Shown piece after piece: positions 47,205 to 57,874 of a stretch of DNA of 64,000 nucleotides (position 1 is the first letter of the stretch; each line of letters starts with the position of its first letter). Made by a program: the position numbers and the translations under genes. Under the pieces are notes generated by a model, which ran no database searches, had not been told where the DNA came from, and saw nothing but the letters and a program-made list of their open reading frames with translations. Source of the stretch: Oxalobacteraceae bacterium CAVE-383 (GTDB lineage Bacteria; Pseudomonadota; Gammaproteobacteria; Burkholderiales; Burkholderiaceae_D); contig REGP01000005.1 of the NCBI GenBank assembly GCA_004134995.1, positions 62,001-126,000 on the forward strand, read 5' to 3'.

Positions 47205-48086
47205 ATGCACGCACTCGCCATTCCAGAAAGCAGCCTGCAGACGCCTTTCGACATCGCCAATGCGGGACCGGATCCGCGCATCCGAACACATGGCGGCATC
47301 GCGCCGCTATTGCGGGTCGCCGACGTCACGATCGAATACCGTACCGACGAACGCCGCGTATTGGCGACGCAGAATGTCAGCTTCGATGTGCATCGCGGCG
47401 ATCGTTTTGTGATGCTGGGGCCGTCCGGCTGCGGCAAGTCGACTTTGCTGAAAGCCATTGCCGGCTTTATCGCGCCGCGCGCCGGGAGCATTACCCTGGA
47501 CGGCGCGCTCGTCACGCAGCCGGGCCCCGACCGCGTTGTGGTATTTCAGGAGTTCGACCAGTTGCCGCCCTGGAAAACGGTACGGGAAAACGTCATGTTT
47601 CCGCTGCTGGCAAGCAAGCAGCTGAACCGCCGCGACGCCGGCCGGCGCGCCGATGAATGGCTGGAAAAGGTGGGACTGTCCGCATTTGCGAACGCGCATC
47701 CGCATACGCTGTCCGGCGGCATGAAGCAGCGCGTCGCGATTGCCAGGGCGCTGGCGATGCAGCCATCGATACTCTTGATGGATGAGCCGTTTGCCGCTCT
47801 GGACGCCCTGACGCGCCGCAAGATGCACGAGGAACTGGAAGCGCTGTGGCAGGAAATCCGCTTCACGCTGGTGTTTGTCACCCACTCGATCGATGAAGCG
47901 CTTCTTGTGGGCAATCGGATTTTGCTGTTGTCGCCGCACCCGGGCCGGGTGCGCGCCGAAATTAACAGCCATCAGTTCGATCTGCATAGCGCAGGCAGTG
48001 CCGCGTTCCAGGCCGCCAGCCGGAGGATTCACAATATGCTTTTTGCCGGCGGCCAGGAAAAGCCAGACAGCGAGGCCGGCCAATGA
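47205..48086 (+). CDS. ABC transporter ATPase (NitT/TauT family)
   Basis: Cytosolic ATPase of 293 residues with Walker A MLGPSGCGKSTLLKA, Q-loop VVFQEFDQLPPW, signature TLSGGMKQRVAIARAL, Walker B ILLMDEPFAALDAL and the His switch VFVTHSIDEA. The ATG at 47205 follows the binding-protein stop by one base; the stop overlaps the permease start by ATGA. Part of the tauD-linked importer. Confidence 0.92.
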   Translation: MHALAIPESSLQTPFDIANAGPDPRIRTHGGIAPLLRVADVTIEYRTDERRVLATQNVSFDVHRGDRFVMLGPSGCGKSTLLKAIAGFIAPRAGSITLDGALVTQPGPDRVVVFQEFDQLPPWKTVRENVMFPLLASKQLNRRDAGRRADEWLEKVGLSAFANAHPHTLSGGMKQRVAIARALAMQPSILLMDEPFAALDALTRRKMHEELEALWQEIRFTLVFVTHSIDEALLVGNRILLLSPHPGRVRAEINSHQFDLHSAGSAAFQAASRRIHNMLFAGGQEKPDSEAGQ

Positions 48087-48988
48087 CATCTGTTTCCACA
48101 CTATTGCCCACTGCGAAACATGCGCCGCCGATCCGACCGGAATACGAGTACGAAATCCCCGCGCTGACGGCAATCGGCGCGGAGCAGATTCTGCCGCTGC
48201 CGCCATGGCAACGGCTGTGGCAGGAAACCTGGCTGCGCAAAACGGCTATCCTCGTCCTGTTGGCGCTGCTGTGGGAAGGCGCGGCGCGCTGGAAGCAGAA
48301 CGATCTGCTGTTCCCGACGTTTCTGCAAACCGCGCATGCATTCGTCCAGGGCGTGGCGAGCGGGGAATTGATTGCCTATGCAGCGACCTCGCTGGTGGTG
48401 TTGCTGGAAGGCTATCTGATCGGCATTGCACTGGCGCTGCTGTTGAGCACACTCGCCATCTCAACGCGTTTCGGCCGCGATCTGCTGGCCACGCTGACCT
48501 CGATGTTCAATCCCTTGCCGGCAATTGCCTTGCTGCCCCTGGCGCTGCTGTGGTTCGGACTGGGCAAAGGCAGCCTGCTGTTCGTGCTGATCCACTCGGT
48601 GCTGTGGCCCTTGGCATTGAATACTTTTGCCGGTTTTCAGGGAGTTCCGGAGACCTTGCGCATGGCCGGCCGCAATTATGGACTGGGCAGCATCCGGATC
48701 GTGACGCAGATACTGATCCCCGCCGCCATGCCTTCCATCGTCTCGGGCCTGAAAATCGGCTGGGCCTTCGGATGGCGGACGCTGATTGCGGCGGAACTGG
48801 TGTTCGGCACTACCTCGGGCAAGGGTGGTCTCGGCTGGTATATCTTTCAGAATCGTAATGAGCTGTATACGGATAAGGTCTTTGCCGGGCTCGCCATGGT
48901 GATCATTATCGGGCTGCTGGTTGAGAATCTGGTTTTTACGACCATTGAAAAGGCAACTTTGCGGCGGTGGGGGATGCAGCGAGGCTGA
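48083..48988 (+). CDS. ABC transporter permease (NitT/TauT family)
   Basis: Inner-membrane permease of 301 residues with a 50-residue polar start and about six helices (TAILVLLALLWEGAARW onwards). The coupling loop is RMAGRNYGLGSIRIVTQILI, and GWRTLIAAELVFGTTSGKGG follows the family pattern. ATGA overlap with the ATPase gene. Last gene of the tauD operon, convergent with the secreted hydrolase. Confidence 0.9.
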   Translation: MTSVSTLLPTAKHAPPIRPEYEYEIPALTAIGAEQILPLPPWQRLWQETWLRKTAILVLLALLWEGAARWKQNDLLFPTFLQTAHAFVQGVASGELIAYAATSLVVLLEGYLIGIALALLLSTLAISTRFGRDLLATLTSMFNPLPAIALLPLALLWFGLGKGSLLFVLIHSVLWPLALNTFAGFQGVPETLRMAGRNYGLGSIRIVTQILIPAAMPSIVSGLKIGWAFGWRTLIAAELVFGTTSGKGGLGWYIFQNRNELYTDKVFAGLAMVIIIGLLVENLVFTTIEKATLRRWGMQRG

Positions 48989-49020
48989 AGTGGACGCGTA
49001 ACGAAGCAATTCCGATATGG

Positions 49021-49992
49021 TTATAACGCGGCGCACTGTCCAGCGACTCGATACGCAACATGCGCCAAACCATGCCCCTCCGGACCCAGTCCTTCCGCTT
49101 CAATAATTTGTAGTTGATGCCCTCCGGCCAATACTTTCTCGGCGAATTTTTTCTGCAAGCTGAATACGGTATTCCGGTCATTTGGATTGCCAATCACATA
49201 AAACATACGGTGCGGATCTTGAGCAATACCATCGACATGATCGATCACCTCATACTGATCGCAATAATCCGTCACATCACAACCGGCATGGGAACGAAGA
49301 TGGTCACGCGCCCTTTTGATTTCGGCCAGCTCAGCAACCGCATAGACCCCCGATGAGGCAGCAGCGCATTTGACATCGGTGCGTCCCAAGGTCAGAAGCG
49401 CCGCAACGGTGTAGGCGCCACCCGATTGGCCGGCCAGGACAACCTGCGTCAATCCGTAACGCGCCTTGATGGCATCGACAGCGGCATTCAGCGTCAGCGA
49501 TTCCTTCATCCTGCGCCGTTGCTTGTGCTCGCCAGATGAACCATAAACCCCCGGACGTCCGATTAAAATGAACGGCACTTTATATTTCTTGTAGTTGGCT
49601 TCCATCAGCCTGGTCAGACTTTGCGGACTGATCTTTGCATAATTGCCAATGGGATTATTACCGGCAAGATGGTCTCCATGAAAATACAGAACCGCGACCG
49701 TGGCATGTTCCGGCGATTCGGCCGCCTCCAGCCCAGTCGATGGATAGTAGCGAATGCATTCATTGCCCAAACGCGTTTCCATCCAAACGGCATTTTGCAG
49801 CGCCGCACATTCGTCTTTGGCTATACTTTTTCCGTACTGAAGGTCATGCTCGGAGAAATAATCATCGCGCGCGTTCGCACCGGCGACGGTCTGGCCTTCC
49901 GCTGCATTCGGGCCCATGAAAACAAGTATCGCCAAAAGAAAGCCGGCGATACTGCCAAAGATTTTTTGAAAAGTCGCGCCCCAATTCCTCAT
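49021..49992 (-). CDS. Exported alpha/beta-hydrolase
   Basis: A 323-residue protein. The signal peptide has the hydrophobic run GSIAGFLLAILVFMG; the ATG at 49992 has GGGGAA six bases upstream. The nucleophile elbow is VVLAGQSGGAYTV, the oxyanion region LYFHGDHLAGNNP, and the C-terminal His lies in GLGPEGHGLAHVAY. Esterase or peptidase activity is likely; the substrate is unknown. Single gene between the tauD operon and the type I secretion genes. Confidence 0.75.
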   Translation of the reverse strand: MRNWGATFQKIFGSIAGFLLAILVFMGPNAAEGQTVAGANARDDYFSEHDLQYGKSIAKDECAALQNAVWMETRLGNECIRYYPSTGLEAAESPEHATVAVLYFHGDHLAGNNPIGNYAKISPQSLTRLMEANYKKYKVPFILIGRPGVYGSSGEHKQRRRMKESLTLNAAVDAIKARYGLTQVVLAGQSGGAYTVAALLTLGRTDVKCAAASSGVYAVAELAEIKRARDHLRSHAGCDVTDYCDQYEVIDHVDGIAQDPHRMFYVIGNPNDRNTVFSLQKKFAEKVLAGGHQLQIIEAEGLGPEGHGLAHVAYRVAGQCAAL

Positions 49993-50055
49993 CGCGGGTT
50001 CCCCATGTGGCAATTTATATGACTAATTTTCTTTATAGGTGATGATAAGGAACAT

Positions 50056-51525
50056 CTACTTCCCCATAAAGTTATCCCCGGCGATATCCATCGCCCCCAA
50101 CACTCCCGCACTCGCCAAAAGTCGCAACCGCGCCGATCGCCATTCGGACAAGCAACGAATCCGCTCCTGCTGTGCATCCAGCAAGGCCGATTGCGTATTC
50201 AGGATTTCCAGAATATCCGCCGCGCCGCGGTCGAATTTTCGCTGCACCGTATTAACTGCCGCATGCGCCGCTTCCAGCAACTTCTGCGAAGCATCCAGGT
50301 TGGCGAGTGATGTCATTGCATCCGCATGCGCCTTCACGACATCCATCAATGTCTGCCGCTCCGCATCATGCAGATCGGCTTCCTTTTGCTCGACCTGCGC
50401 CTGCGCGCCGCGGACTTTATACGTGGAAGAAAATCCATCGAATATCGGAATATTCAGCGTCAGGTTAACCAGCGTTTCATGCGTCGATGTCGCCGACAGG
50501 CCCTGATTCGGCCGGCCATTCCGATAAAAGTTGGCGGTCAGGTCAACCGTAGGCAAACCTTCAGAACGCGTTGCGATCACCCGCTCGCGCGCCGACGTCA
50601 ATTGCGCTTGCGCCGCGATGATTGCCGGGTGATGGATCTGGGCCTGCGTCAGCCACGTATTCAGGTCGTCACGAATGCTATCCACCGGGTCGTCGACATC
50701 CTCAATTAAATCCGGTCTTGCATTCGCTGGCAGGCCGATGGTATAGATCAGGATCGATTCAGCCTTCCGATAATCACCCTCGGCGCGGCTTCTTCCCAAG
50801 CGTGCTTTCGCCAATGCCGTCACCGCTTGCAAGGTATCGCTTTGCGCACCCGCGCCGCGTTTCTCTCGACGCTGCGTTGCATCCACCGTTTGTTGGGACA
50901 GTTCTTCGCTCTTCTGCCTGGCCTGCAATGAAGCCAGCGCGGTCTGCACGTCGAAATAAGCCGAGATCACACTGCTCAAGGTCTTCTGCAGGATCGCATC
51001 ATGCCCGGCAAGCGCGGCATCCAATAATGCCGCGGCGGACCGGTTATTGGCATTGCGTCCGCCAAAGTCGAATAAACGCCAGGAAAAATTGCCGAAAGCC
51101 GTATTGCTCTTCAACGATGACGATTCGAAAGGGGAATTCGGAAAGCTGGTGTGATCGCTGACCTTGCTGAATCCGCCATTCAGCGTCGGAAGATAACCCG
51201 CCCTCGCCTCGCCCAAGGCGGCAGACTGCACCTTGATCGTGGCCCAGGCGCTGCTTACCTGCGGGTTGTTGCACAACGCCAGGTCGACGGCGATCGGCAA
51301 TGTCAGCGGCGTGGCCGGATCGTAGGCGACGGGGCATGGCCGGACGGTGTCGTCACCGGGCAGGATTTTTCCCGTATCGAGTTGCGGCGGGCGCGCCAGC
51401 AAGGGATCGACGAAGGGTGTCGTGATCATGTCGATGATTTCTCTTGCCTGTCCCGATAGCGGAAACGCGGCAACACCCAGGCCCATGATCGCCACGGCAA
51501 TCGCAAACATCCGCTTATCGCTCAT
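50056..51525 (-). CDS. TolC-family outer-membrane protein of a type I secretion system
   Basis: Outer-membrane export channel of 489 residues. A signal peptide ends PLSGQA; two outer-membrane-efflux repeats follow, the first with LTLPIAVDLALCNNPQVSSA and GYLPTLNGGFSKV, the second with HHPAIIAAQAQLTSARERV and LTLNIPIFDGFSS. Long amphipathic helices (SEELSQQTVDATQRREKRGA) form the periplasmic tunnel. It overlaps the HlyD gene by 11 bases, so all three exporter genes form one operon. Confidence 0.92.
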   Translation of the reverse strand: MSDKRMFAIAVAIMGLGVAAFPLSGQAREIIDMITTPFVDPLLARPPQLDTGKILPGDDTVRPCPVAYDPATPLTLPIAVDLALCNNPQVSSAWATIKVQSAALGEARAGYLPTLNGGFSKVSDHTSFPNSPFESSSLKSNTAFGNFSWRLFDFGGRNANNRSAAALLDAALAGHDAILQKTLSSVISAYFDVQTALASLQARQKSEELSQQTVDATQRREKRGAGAQSDTLQAVTALAKARLGRSRAEGDYRKAESILIYTIGLPANARPDLIEDVDDPVDSIRDDLNTWLTQAQIHHPAIIAAQAQLTSARERVIATRSEGLPTVDLTANFYRNGRPNQGLSATSTHETLVNLTLNIPIFDGFSSTYKVRGAQAQVEQKEADLHDAERQTLMDVVKAHADAMTSLANLDASQKLLEAAHAAVNTVQRKFDRGAADILEILNTQSALLDAQQERIRCLSEWRSARLRLLASAGVLGAMDIAGDNFMGK

Positions 51526-52858
51526 TCAATGCCTCATGCTGATGCTGCACCAATGGCGACAATACATATTCGATGATTCGTCGGGTGCCGGTCTTGATTT
51601 CCACATTGACCGACATGCCGGCCGACAATGGAATCATTTTTCCTTCGACATCGATCTGGGATTTGTCCAGCGTGACCTTGACGGAATAGATCAGGCCTTT
51701 CTTTTCATCCTGGATGGCGTCGCGCGATACGGTGGTGACGACGGCCGGAATCGTGCCGTATTTAGTGTATTCGAAGGTATCGATCTTTACCGCCGCGGCC
51801 TGCCCTTCCTGGACGAAGCCGACGTCCTTGTTTTCCAGGAAGGCTTCGACTTCAACTTTATCCGCACGGGGCACGATCTGCATCAGCGGCTGCGCGGCCG
51901 GCACGACGCCGCCGACGGTATGGACATTCAACTGCTGGACGGTGCCGTCGACCGGCGCCGTCAGTTGCAGCAGTTTGCTGTGTTCGCCGGCGCGGCGGGC
52001 GTCCTGGCCGCTGGAGGCGGCGAGCTTGGAACCTTCTGTCAGGGCGTCGTAGGCTTCTTTTCTGGTCTGCGAGATCAATGCGCCGCGTTGGTTGCGTGCG
52101 TCGGTTAGCTGGCCGACGAGATCGATGCGCGCCTGCTCTTTTTCTTCCCAGGCGTGTTCGGAGACGTCGTGGTCGACTTTCAGGATTTTGTAATCGTTGG
52201 CGCGCTGGGTTGCCAATGGGAGAGCCTGGGAATAGCGGGCGATTTCGCCGTCGATGCGGTCGAGCTTGGCTTTGAAGTCGGAATATTGGCCGCTTAATTG
52301 GGATTGGGCGGCTTCGCGTTCGGTTTCGGAGATGCCTTCTGTTTTTGGCAGCTTGGGTGGAGTCATGGAATTGAGCGCTGCGATCATGGCGCGGGAGCGT
52401 GCCATCTGAATGGTCGCAACTGTGGCGTCGCCAATGGCCTTGTCGTGTTCAGAGTCGGCGGCGCTGCTGTCGAGTTCGATCAATACATCGCCTGCCTTGA
52501 CTGGCTTTCCTTCAAAGACGTGCAAGGCGCTGACCGCGGCAACGTCGACTGAAGCGATCGTCTTGGTATGGCCGGATGGAATGATCTTGCCGGTAGCGTT
52601 GACGATGATATCGACCTTGCCCAGTATCGACCAGCCGATCAGGACCACCACCAGCGTCATCAATATGCGGGCCGTTAAACGAGCGGTCGGCGAAACCGGC
52701 TTCTCCTGCAAGGACAAGGCCGCCGGCAGGAAATCGGCTTCTTCTTCACTGAGCAACGGCCCACGCATCGAATGCCGGATATTCCAGAAATGCTTGAAGA
52801 CGGCTCCGTATCGGCGCAGCAGTTCGCGCACGGCGCCTAAACGATGGCCGATGCTCAT
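51515..52858 (-). CDS. HlyD-family membrane-fusion protein
   Basis: Periplasmic adaptor of 447 residues. One membrane helix near residue 65-85 (RILMTLVVVLIGWSILGKVD) is followed by a biotinyl-lipoyl half (GKIIPSGHTKTIASVDVAAV, FEGKPVKAGDVLIELDSSAA), a long coiled coil, and the second half (LLQLTAPVDGTVQQLNVHTV). The C-terminus ends in the HlyD beta-barrel (MIPLSAGMSVNVEIKTGTRR). It overlaps both exporter neighbours (4 bases and 11 bases). Confidence 0.93.
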   Translation of the reverse strand: MSIGHRLGAVRELLRRYGAVFKHFWNIRHSMRGPLLSEEEADFLPAALSLQEKPVSPTARLTARILMTLVVVLIGWSILGKVDIIVNATGKIIPSGHTKTIASVDVAAVSALHVFEGKPVKAGDVLIELDSSAADSEHDKAIGDATVATIQMARSRAMIAALNSMTPPKLPKTEGISETEREAAQSQLSGQYSDFKAKLDRIDGEIARYSQALPLATQRANDYKILKVDHDVSEHAWEEKEQARIDLVGQLTDARNQRGALISQTRKEAYDALTEGSKLAASSGQDARRAGEHSKLLQLTAPVDGTVQQLNVHTVGGVVPAAQPLMQIVPRADKVEVEAFLENKDVGFVQEGQAAAVKIDTFEYTKYGTIPAVVTTVSRDAIQDEKKGLIYSVKVTLDKSQIDVEGKMIPLSAGMSVNVEIKTGTRRIIEYVLSPLVQHQHEALNER

Positions 52859-55116
52859 GATACGGTCCTTAACCCGGTACCAAGCGCCGGCGAAACCGGA
52901 GGCGAGGTTGGCGGAGAAGCCTGATTACTACCCTGGTTTCCTTGCTGCAGCCGATACAGATGCGTATAGATCCCGTCCGGTAGTTTCAGCAGCTCATCGT
53001 GACTGCCGATTTCCGCAATCTGTCCGCGATCCATTACCACGATGCGATTTGCGTCGCGGACTGCCGATAGCCGGTGCGCAATGATCAACACGGTGCGGCC
53101 GGCGCTAATGCGGCGCATATTGTCCTGGATAATCTTTTCCGATTCATAATCCAATGCGCTGGTGGCTTCGTCGAAAATCAGGATACGCGGATTGCTGATC
53201 AATGCGCGGGCGATAGCCACGCGCTGCCGCTGCCCGCCGGACAATCCGGTGCCATGCTCACCGACGAACGTGTCGTAGCCTTCCGGCAGTTCGCAAATGA
53301 AATCATGTGCGCCGGCCAGCTTCGCCGCCTGAATGATGGCTTCAATCGGCAGGGCCGGATTGGACAAGGCGATGTTGTCGCGGATGGAGCGATTGAACAG
53401 GGTGTTTTCCTGCAGCACCACGCCGATCTGATGGCGTAGCGAGGTGGTATCGATAACGGCGATATCCTGTCCATCCACCAGCACCCTGCCGCGTTCCGGA
53501 ATATACAGGCGCTGCGCCAACCGGGTCAGCGTGCTTTTGCCAGATCCGGAACGGCCGACAATGCCGACGACTTCGCCCGGCGCGATTTTGAGCGATACAT
53601 TGCGCAGCACTTCCGGCGCATCCGGGCGATAGCGGAATGCGACCTGATCGAATTCGATGGCGCCGGATATCTTCGGGATGCGTGTCTTCTGTCCGGCGAT
53701 TTCGGTGCGGGCGTTCAGGATATCGCCAAGGCGGCTCATGGAAATACCGATCTGCTGGAAATCATTCCATAGCTGCGCCAAGCGCAGGATCGGCGATGCG
53801 ACCTGTCCGGCCAGCATATTGAAGGCAACGAGTTCGCCGACGGTCATTTTGTTGTCGATGACCAGCGTGGCGCCGAACCACATAATGGCTGCGGTCACCA
53901 GCTTGCTCACGAAACTGACACCACCGCTGGCCAGCATGGCGATGTTATTCGTCGCCAATCCTGCCGATACATACGCGGCGAGCTGTTTTTCCCATTTCTG
54001 CTGCCAGCGCGGCTCGACTGCCATGGCCTTGACGGTATCGATGCCGCTGATGGTTTCGACCAGGAAGGATTGGTTCTCTGCGCTTTTATTGAACTTCTCG
54101 TTGAGACGGGTGCGCAGGATCGGTGTGAAAACCATCGACAATGCCAGATAGATCGGAATGGAAACGACCACGATCAAAGTGAGCCAGGCGCTGTACCACA
54201 GCATCACACCTAGGAACACGAAAGAGAAAACAATATCCAGCACCAGCGTCATCGCATTGCCGGTCAGGAAGGAGCGGATGTTTTCCAGTTCGCGGATGCG
54301 GGCGATGGAATCGCCCACCCGCCTTGCCTGGAAATAGGCGATCGGCAAACTGAGCAGATGGCTGAACAGCCGCGCGCCGAGTTCGACGTCGATCTTGCTG
54401 CTGGTTTGCGAAAAGACGTAGGTGCGGATACCGGTCAGCAGCGCTTCGAAGATCATCGCACAAATCAGGCCGATGGCGATCACGTGCAGCGTTTTCATGG
54501 CGTGGTTGACGAGGACTTTGTCCATCACGACCTGGAAGAACATTGGCGTGACCAGGCCGATCAATTGCAGGATTAGCGAGATTAAAAGCACCTCGCCGAG
54601 CAGCCTGCGATATTTGACGATCGCCGGAATGAACCAGGTGAAATCGAACTTCGCCATGTCGCCGGCGAAGGTCGCTTTGCTAGTGAAGAAGATGAATTCG
54701 CCGGTCCAGATTTCCATGAAATCGGCCAGCGCCAATACTTCCGGCGGCTTGCCGGGATGCTGGATGAGAATTTTTTTCTTGGCGGGATCGCTCTGGTCGA
54801 TTCGGCCTGCGATGAAGAAATTGCCTTCGATGTCGATGGCGATGGCGGGGAGCGGCGCTGTGGCCAGCCGGTCTGGCGCTTGCTTGATCAGCTTGGCGGT
54901 CAAGCCGAGTTTTTTTGCCGCCAACAGAATGATTTGAGATGTAAATGTTTCCTGACCGTATGCGTGTTTCAGCTGCGCCGGATCGGCGGCAATGCCGTGC
55001 AGGCCGGCCATCATCATCAACGACAACAGACCGGAATCTGCAGGCGGAGAAGGTTCTGGAATTGCGGAGGGATTGGCTACGGAAGATGCTGGTTGTTGTT
55101 CTGGATTACTCATCAC
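52855..55116 (-). CDS. HlyB-type ABC exporter with degenerate C39 domain
   Basis: Inner-membrane exporter of 753 residues. Residues about 30-150 are a C39-like domain without the catalytic Cys (GLLSLMMMAGLHGIAADPAQ), as in HlyB, where it binds the unprocessed RTX substrate. A six-helix membrane domain follows (WFIPAIVKYRRLLGEVLLIS), then the ATPase with GIVGRSGSGKSTLTRL, GLSGGQRQRVAIARAL and ILIFDEATSALDYES. It lies 99 bases after the RTX gene on the same strand and so probably exports it. Confidence 0.94.
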   Translation of the reverse strand: MMSNPEQQPASSVANPSAIPEPSPPADSGLLSLMMMAGLHGIAADPAQLKHAYGQETFTSQIILLAAKKLGLTAKLIKQAPDRLATAPLPAIAIDIEGNFFIAGRIDQSDPAKKKILIQHPGKPPEVLALADFMEIWTGEFIFFTSKATFAGDMAKFDFTWFIPAIVKYRRLLGEVLLISLILQLIGLVTPMFFQVVMDKVLVNHAMKTLHVIAIGLICAMIFEALLTGIRTYVFSQTSSKIDVELGARLFSHLLSLPIAYFQARRVGDSIARIRELENIRSFLTGNAMTLVLDIVFSFVFLGVMLWYSAWLTLIVVVSIPIYLALSMVFTPILRTRLNEKFNKSAENQSFLVETISGIDTVKAMAVEPRWQQKWEKQLAAYVSAGLATNNIAMLASGGVSFVSKLVTAAIMWFGATLVIDNKMTVGELVAFNMLAGQVASPILRLAQLWNDFQQIGISMSRLGDILNARTEIAGQKTRIPKISGAIEFDQVAFRYRPDAPEVLRNVSLKIAPGEVVGIVGRSGSGKSTLTRLAQRLYIPERGRVLVDGQDIAVIDTTSLRHQIGVVLQENTLFNRSIRDNIALSNPALPIEAIIQAAKLAGAHDFICELPEGYDTFVGEHGTGLSGGQRQRVAIARALISNPRILIFDEATSALDYESEKIIQDNMRRISAGRTVLIIAHRLSAVRDANRIVVMDRGQIAEIGSHDELLKLPDGIYTHLYRLQQGNQGSNQASPPTSPPVSPALGTGLRTVS

Positions 55117-55132
55117 ATCATTTCAGGAAACG

Positions 55133-55178
55133 ATCACGCCGCCAGCTTTGGTTTTCTTTGCTGGGCTGGCGGCGTGAT
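55133..55178 (-). terminator. Stem-loop between the RTX gene and its exporter genes
   Basis: A perfect 14-bp inverted repeat (55133-55146 and 55165-55178) with an 18-base loop. No T-run follows on the minus strand, so it may be a partial terminator or an mRNA stabiliser that makes RTX mRNA more plentiful than that of the exporter. Confidence 0.5.
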
Positions 55179-55215
55179 TCTTGTTGCGCGCTTGAGTGCT
55201 GCTTGACGCGTCTGG

Positions 55216-57874
55216 TTAGTGAGATACGGCGACGAGGACTTGGCCGGTTGGACTTGGGGTTGTCGGCCAACTGGTTCCGGATGGCATTGTGGGACCGAAG
55301 GATGCCATGGCTTGGACTAGTTGTTCGACGTCGGTGTTATTCATAATTCTGTATCCATTTGTCGAGTCCCAAGCCCAAATCGCAGAAACTTGATTTTGAC
55401 TTCCCAGATACCAGTCCTTGACCGTCGTGGAATTTCCCGTTCCCATGATGTCAATTTCCAAATCGTTGCCGATGTGACGCATCCATAAATTATCTTCTCC
55501 TGCGTTAGAGAAAATAATTCTATCGGAATCGCTCACCGTATTGCCGGTTTGGTCAATGGTGACAATTGAAGCAGGTTCAAATTCCTCGTTTGCGTTAGTG
55601 ATCATATAAGTATCGTTACCGCTACCGCCAATCAATGTGTCAACACCAACACCACCAGCAAGCGTGTCATTTCCCGAACCGCCGTCTAATGTCTGATCGC
55701 CAAATGTTCCTGATAAATTATCATCCCCGCCCTCTCCATAGATAGATGCGTGGACCGAACTATCAGAGGCAAATATATAGTTATTTCCGCTGTTCCCAAA
55801 AGCCGTGGCTTCAGAAAATCCAGAAGCGTATAGATACAAATCTTCAGTGTTGTCAGCCATGGTGTAGTTAGCAACAAAGCTATATATCACGTCATGTCCG
55901 GAACCAGTTGTTGAGTCTTCAATGATGACATCATCTCCGTCAAAAACCTGGTAGAAGTCATCTCCAGCACCGCCAATGTAAGTAATATTTCCTCCTCGAG
56001 CAGAAAAGATATCGTTTCCTGCACCGCCATCCAATACATGAGGACCGTCTCCATTAGCGATGAGCGTATTGTTTGAATCATTACCTATACCGTAGACGGC
56101 ACTGCCGAATAATTGGAGATTCTCAACGTTATCGGACAATGTGTAATCCACACTGGAATTAACCTGGTCGGTACCTCCATTCAGCGCCTCCACGATAATG
56201 TCGTTGACATTATCAACCTGATACGTGTCGTCTCCGGCCCCGCCTATCATCGTATCAGCGCCCAATCCGCCATCTAATACGTTGTTTTGCGCATTCCCTG
56301 TCAACAGGTTATTCAAGCCATTTCCCGTGCCATTAATTGCATCGGCCCCGGTCAAGGTCAAGTTTTCGACGTTATCGCCCAAGGTATAAGAAATGCTTGA
56401 TTGAACCGTGTCGGTGCCTTCACCCAAATTTTCGACAACGACGTCGCCTGAGTTATCAACGATATATTGATCATTGCCAGTCAAACCGCTCATGACATCT
56501 GCATCAGTTGTGCCAACTAAAACATCGTCGCCACTAGTTCCAGAATAGTGAGATATGACTGCTAAGACTTGACCGGTCGGACTTGGCCCAGTTGGCCAAC
56601 TGGTTCCAGACGGCATTGTGGGGCCGAAGGATGCCATGGCTTGGACTAGTTGTTCGACGTCGGTGTTATACATTACTTTAAAACCGTCGGTAAAAGTCTC
56701 GATCTTATCAACCTGATACTGAGTTCCCAGATACCAATCTTTGATAGTAACTGTATTATTCGAACCCATCTGATCGATTTCCAAATCGTTACCGACATGT
56801 CTAAACCAAAGATTGTTTTGTGCGCTCCCTCCAAAAAAGACGGTATCGAAATCACTTTCTATCGCGTCATTCTGAATGATCGTATAGGTACTAGTTATAC
56901 CCGGATCCGTATTCACAAGATACGTATCATTGCCGGTTCCCCCGATTAGCGTATTAGTACCAGTACCGGCCTCTAGATAATCATTTCCTGCACCACCATC
57001 GAGAGTGTCATCTTCATACCAACCATGCAATGAGTCATCTCCATCCTCACCATACAAAGATGAATATTGTGGGCCGGAAGAAGACATATAGTTATTTAGG
57101 CTATTTCCAATTCCAATCGTCGGACTCATTGCATAGCTAGGTCCTTGACCAAAATTTTCGACATTGTCGGGCAATGTATAGGTGGAGAGACCACTAGTTG
57201 AAACGGAATCTATGTCAGAAGGATCTGTAGAAGTCTCGACAACCAAATCATCAGCACTATAAATTAAATAATTATCACTTCCTGCGCCACCGATGAGTAT
57301 ATTGCCTCCGCCGGTGGCAAAGAAAAAGTCGTTACCGCCACCTCCATTAAGCACATGATGACCGCCGTCATAAGCCATCAGAACATTGCTTAAATCATTA
57401 CCTGTTCCATAGACAGCACCACCCGTTAATTGCAGTCTCTCTACATTATCTTGCAATGTGTAGTCGATGCTAGAATTAACTTGGTCGGTGCCACCATTGA
57501 GCGCCTCTATGATGACATCATTAATATTGTCAACTTGATAGGTATCATCCCCAGCCCCACCAATCATGGTGTCAGCGCCGATGCCCCCATCCAGTATGTT
57601 GTTTTGCGCATTCCCTGTTAATACATTATCCAAATTATTTCCTGTACCATTGATGATACCGGTTCCGGTTAACGTCAAGTCCTCAACGTTATTGGTCAAT
57701 GTATAAGAAATAGTGGATTGAACGATGTCGATACCCTCACCTGGATTTTCGACAACGATATCACCAGCGTTATCTACGATATATTGATCGTTGCCGCCCA
57801 AGCCTTTCATGATATCCACACCAGTTGTTCCAACCAAAACATCATCGCCCGCAGTCCCAACATATGTCACGAAT
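55216..57874 (-). repeat. Two in-frame copies of a 443-codon C-terminal RTX module
   Basis: The module ending at the stop codon recurs upstream, offset by 1329 bases. A 57-base stretch at 55283-55339 and 56612-56668 differs at one base, encoding VEQLVQAMASFGPTMPSGTS. Each copy starts GT.GDDVLVGTT and ends TGQVL.A.SH. The outer limits are approximate. Confidence 0.8.
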
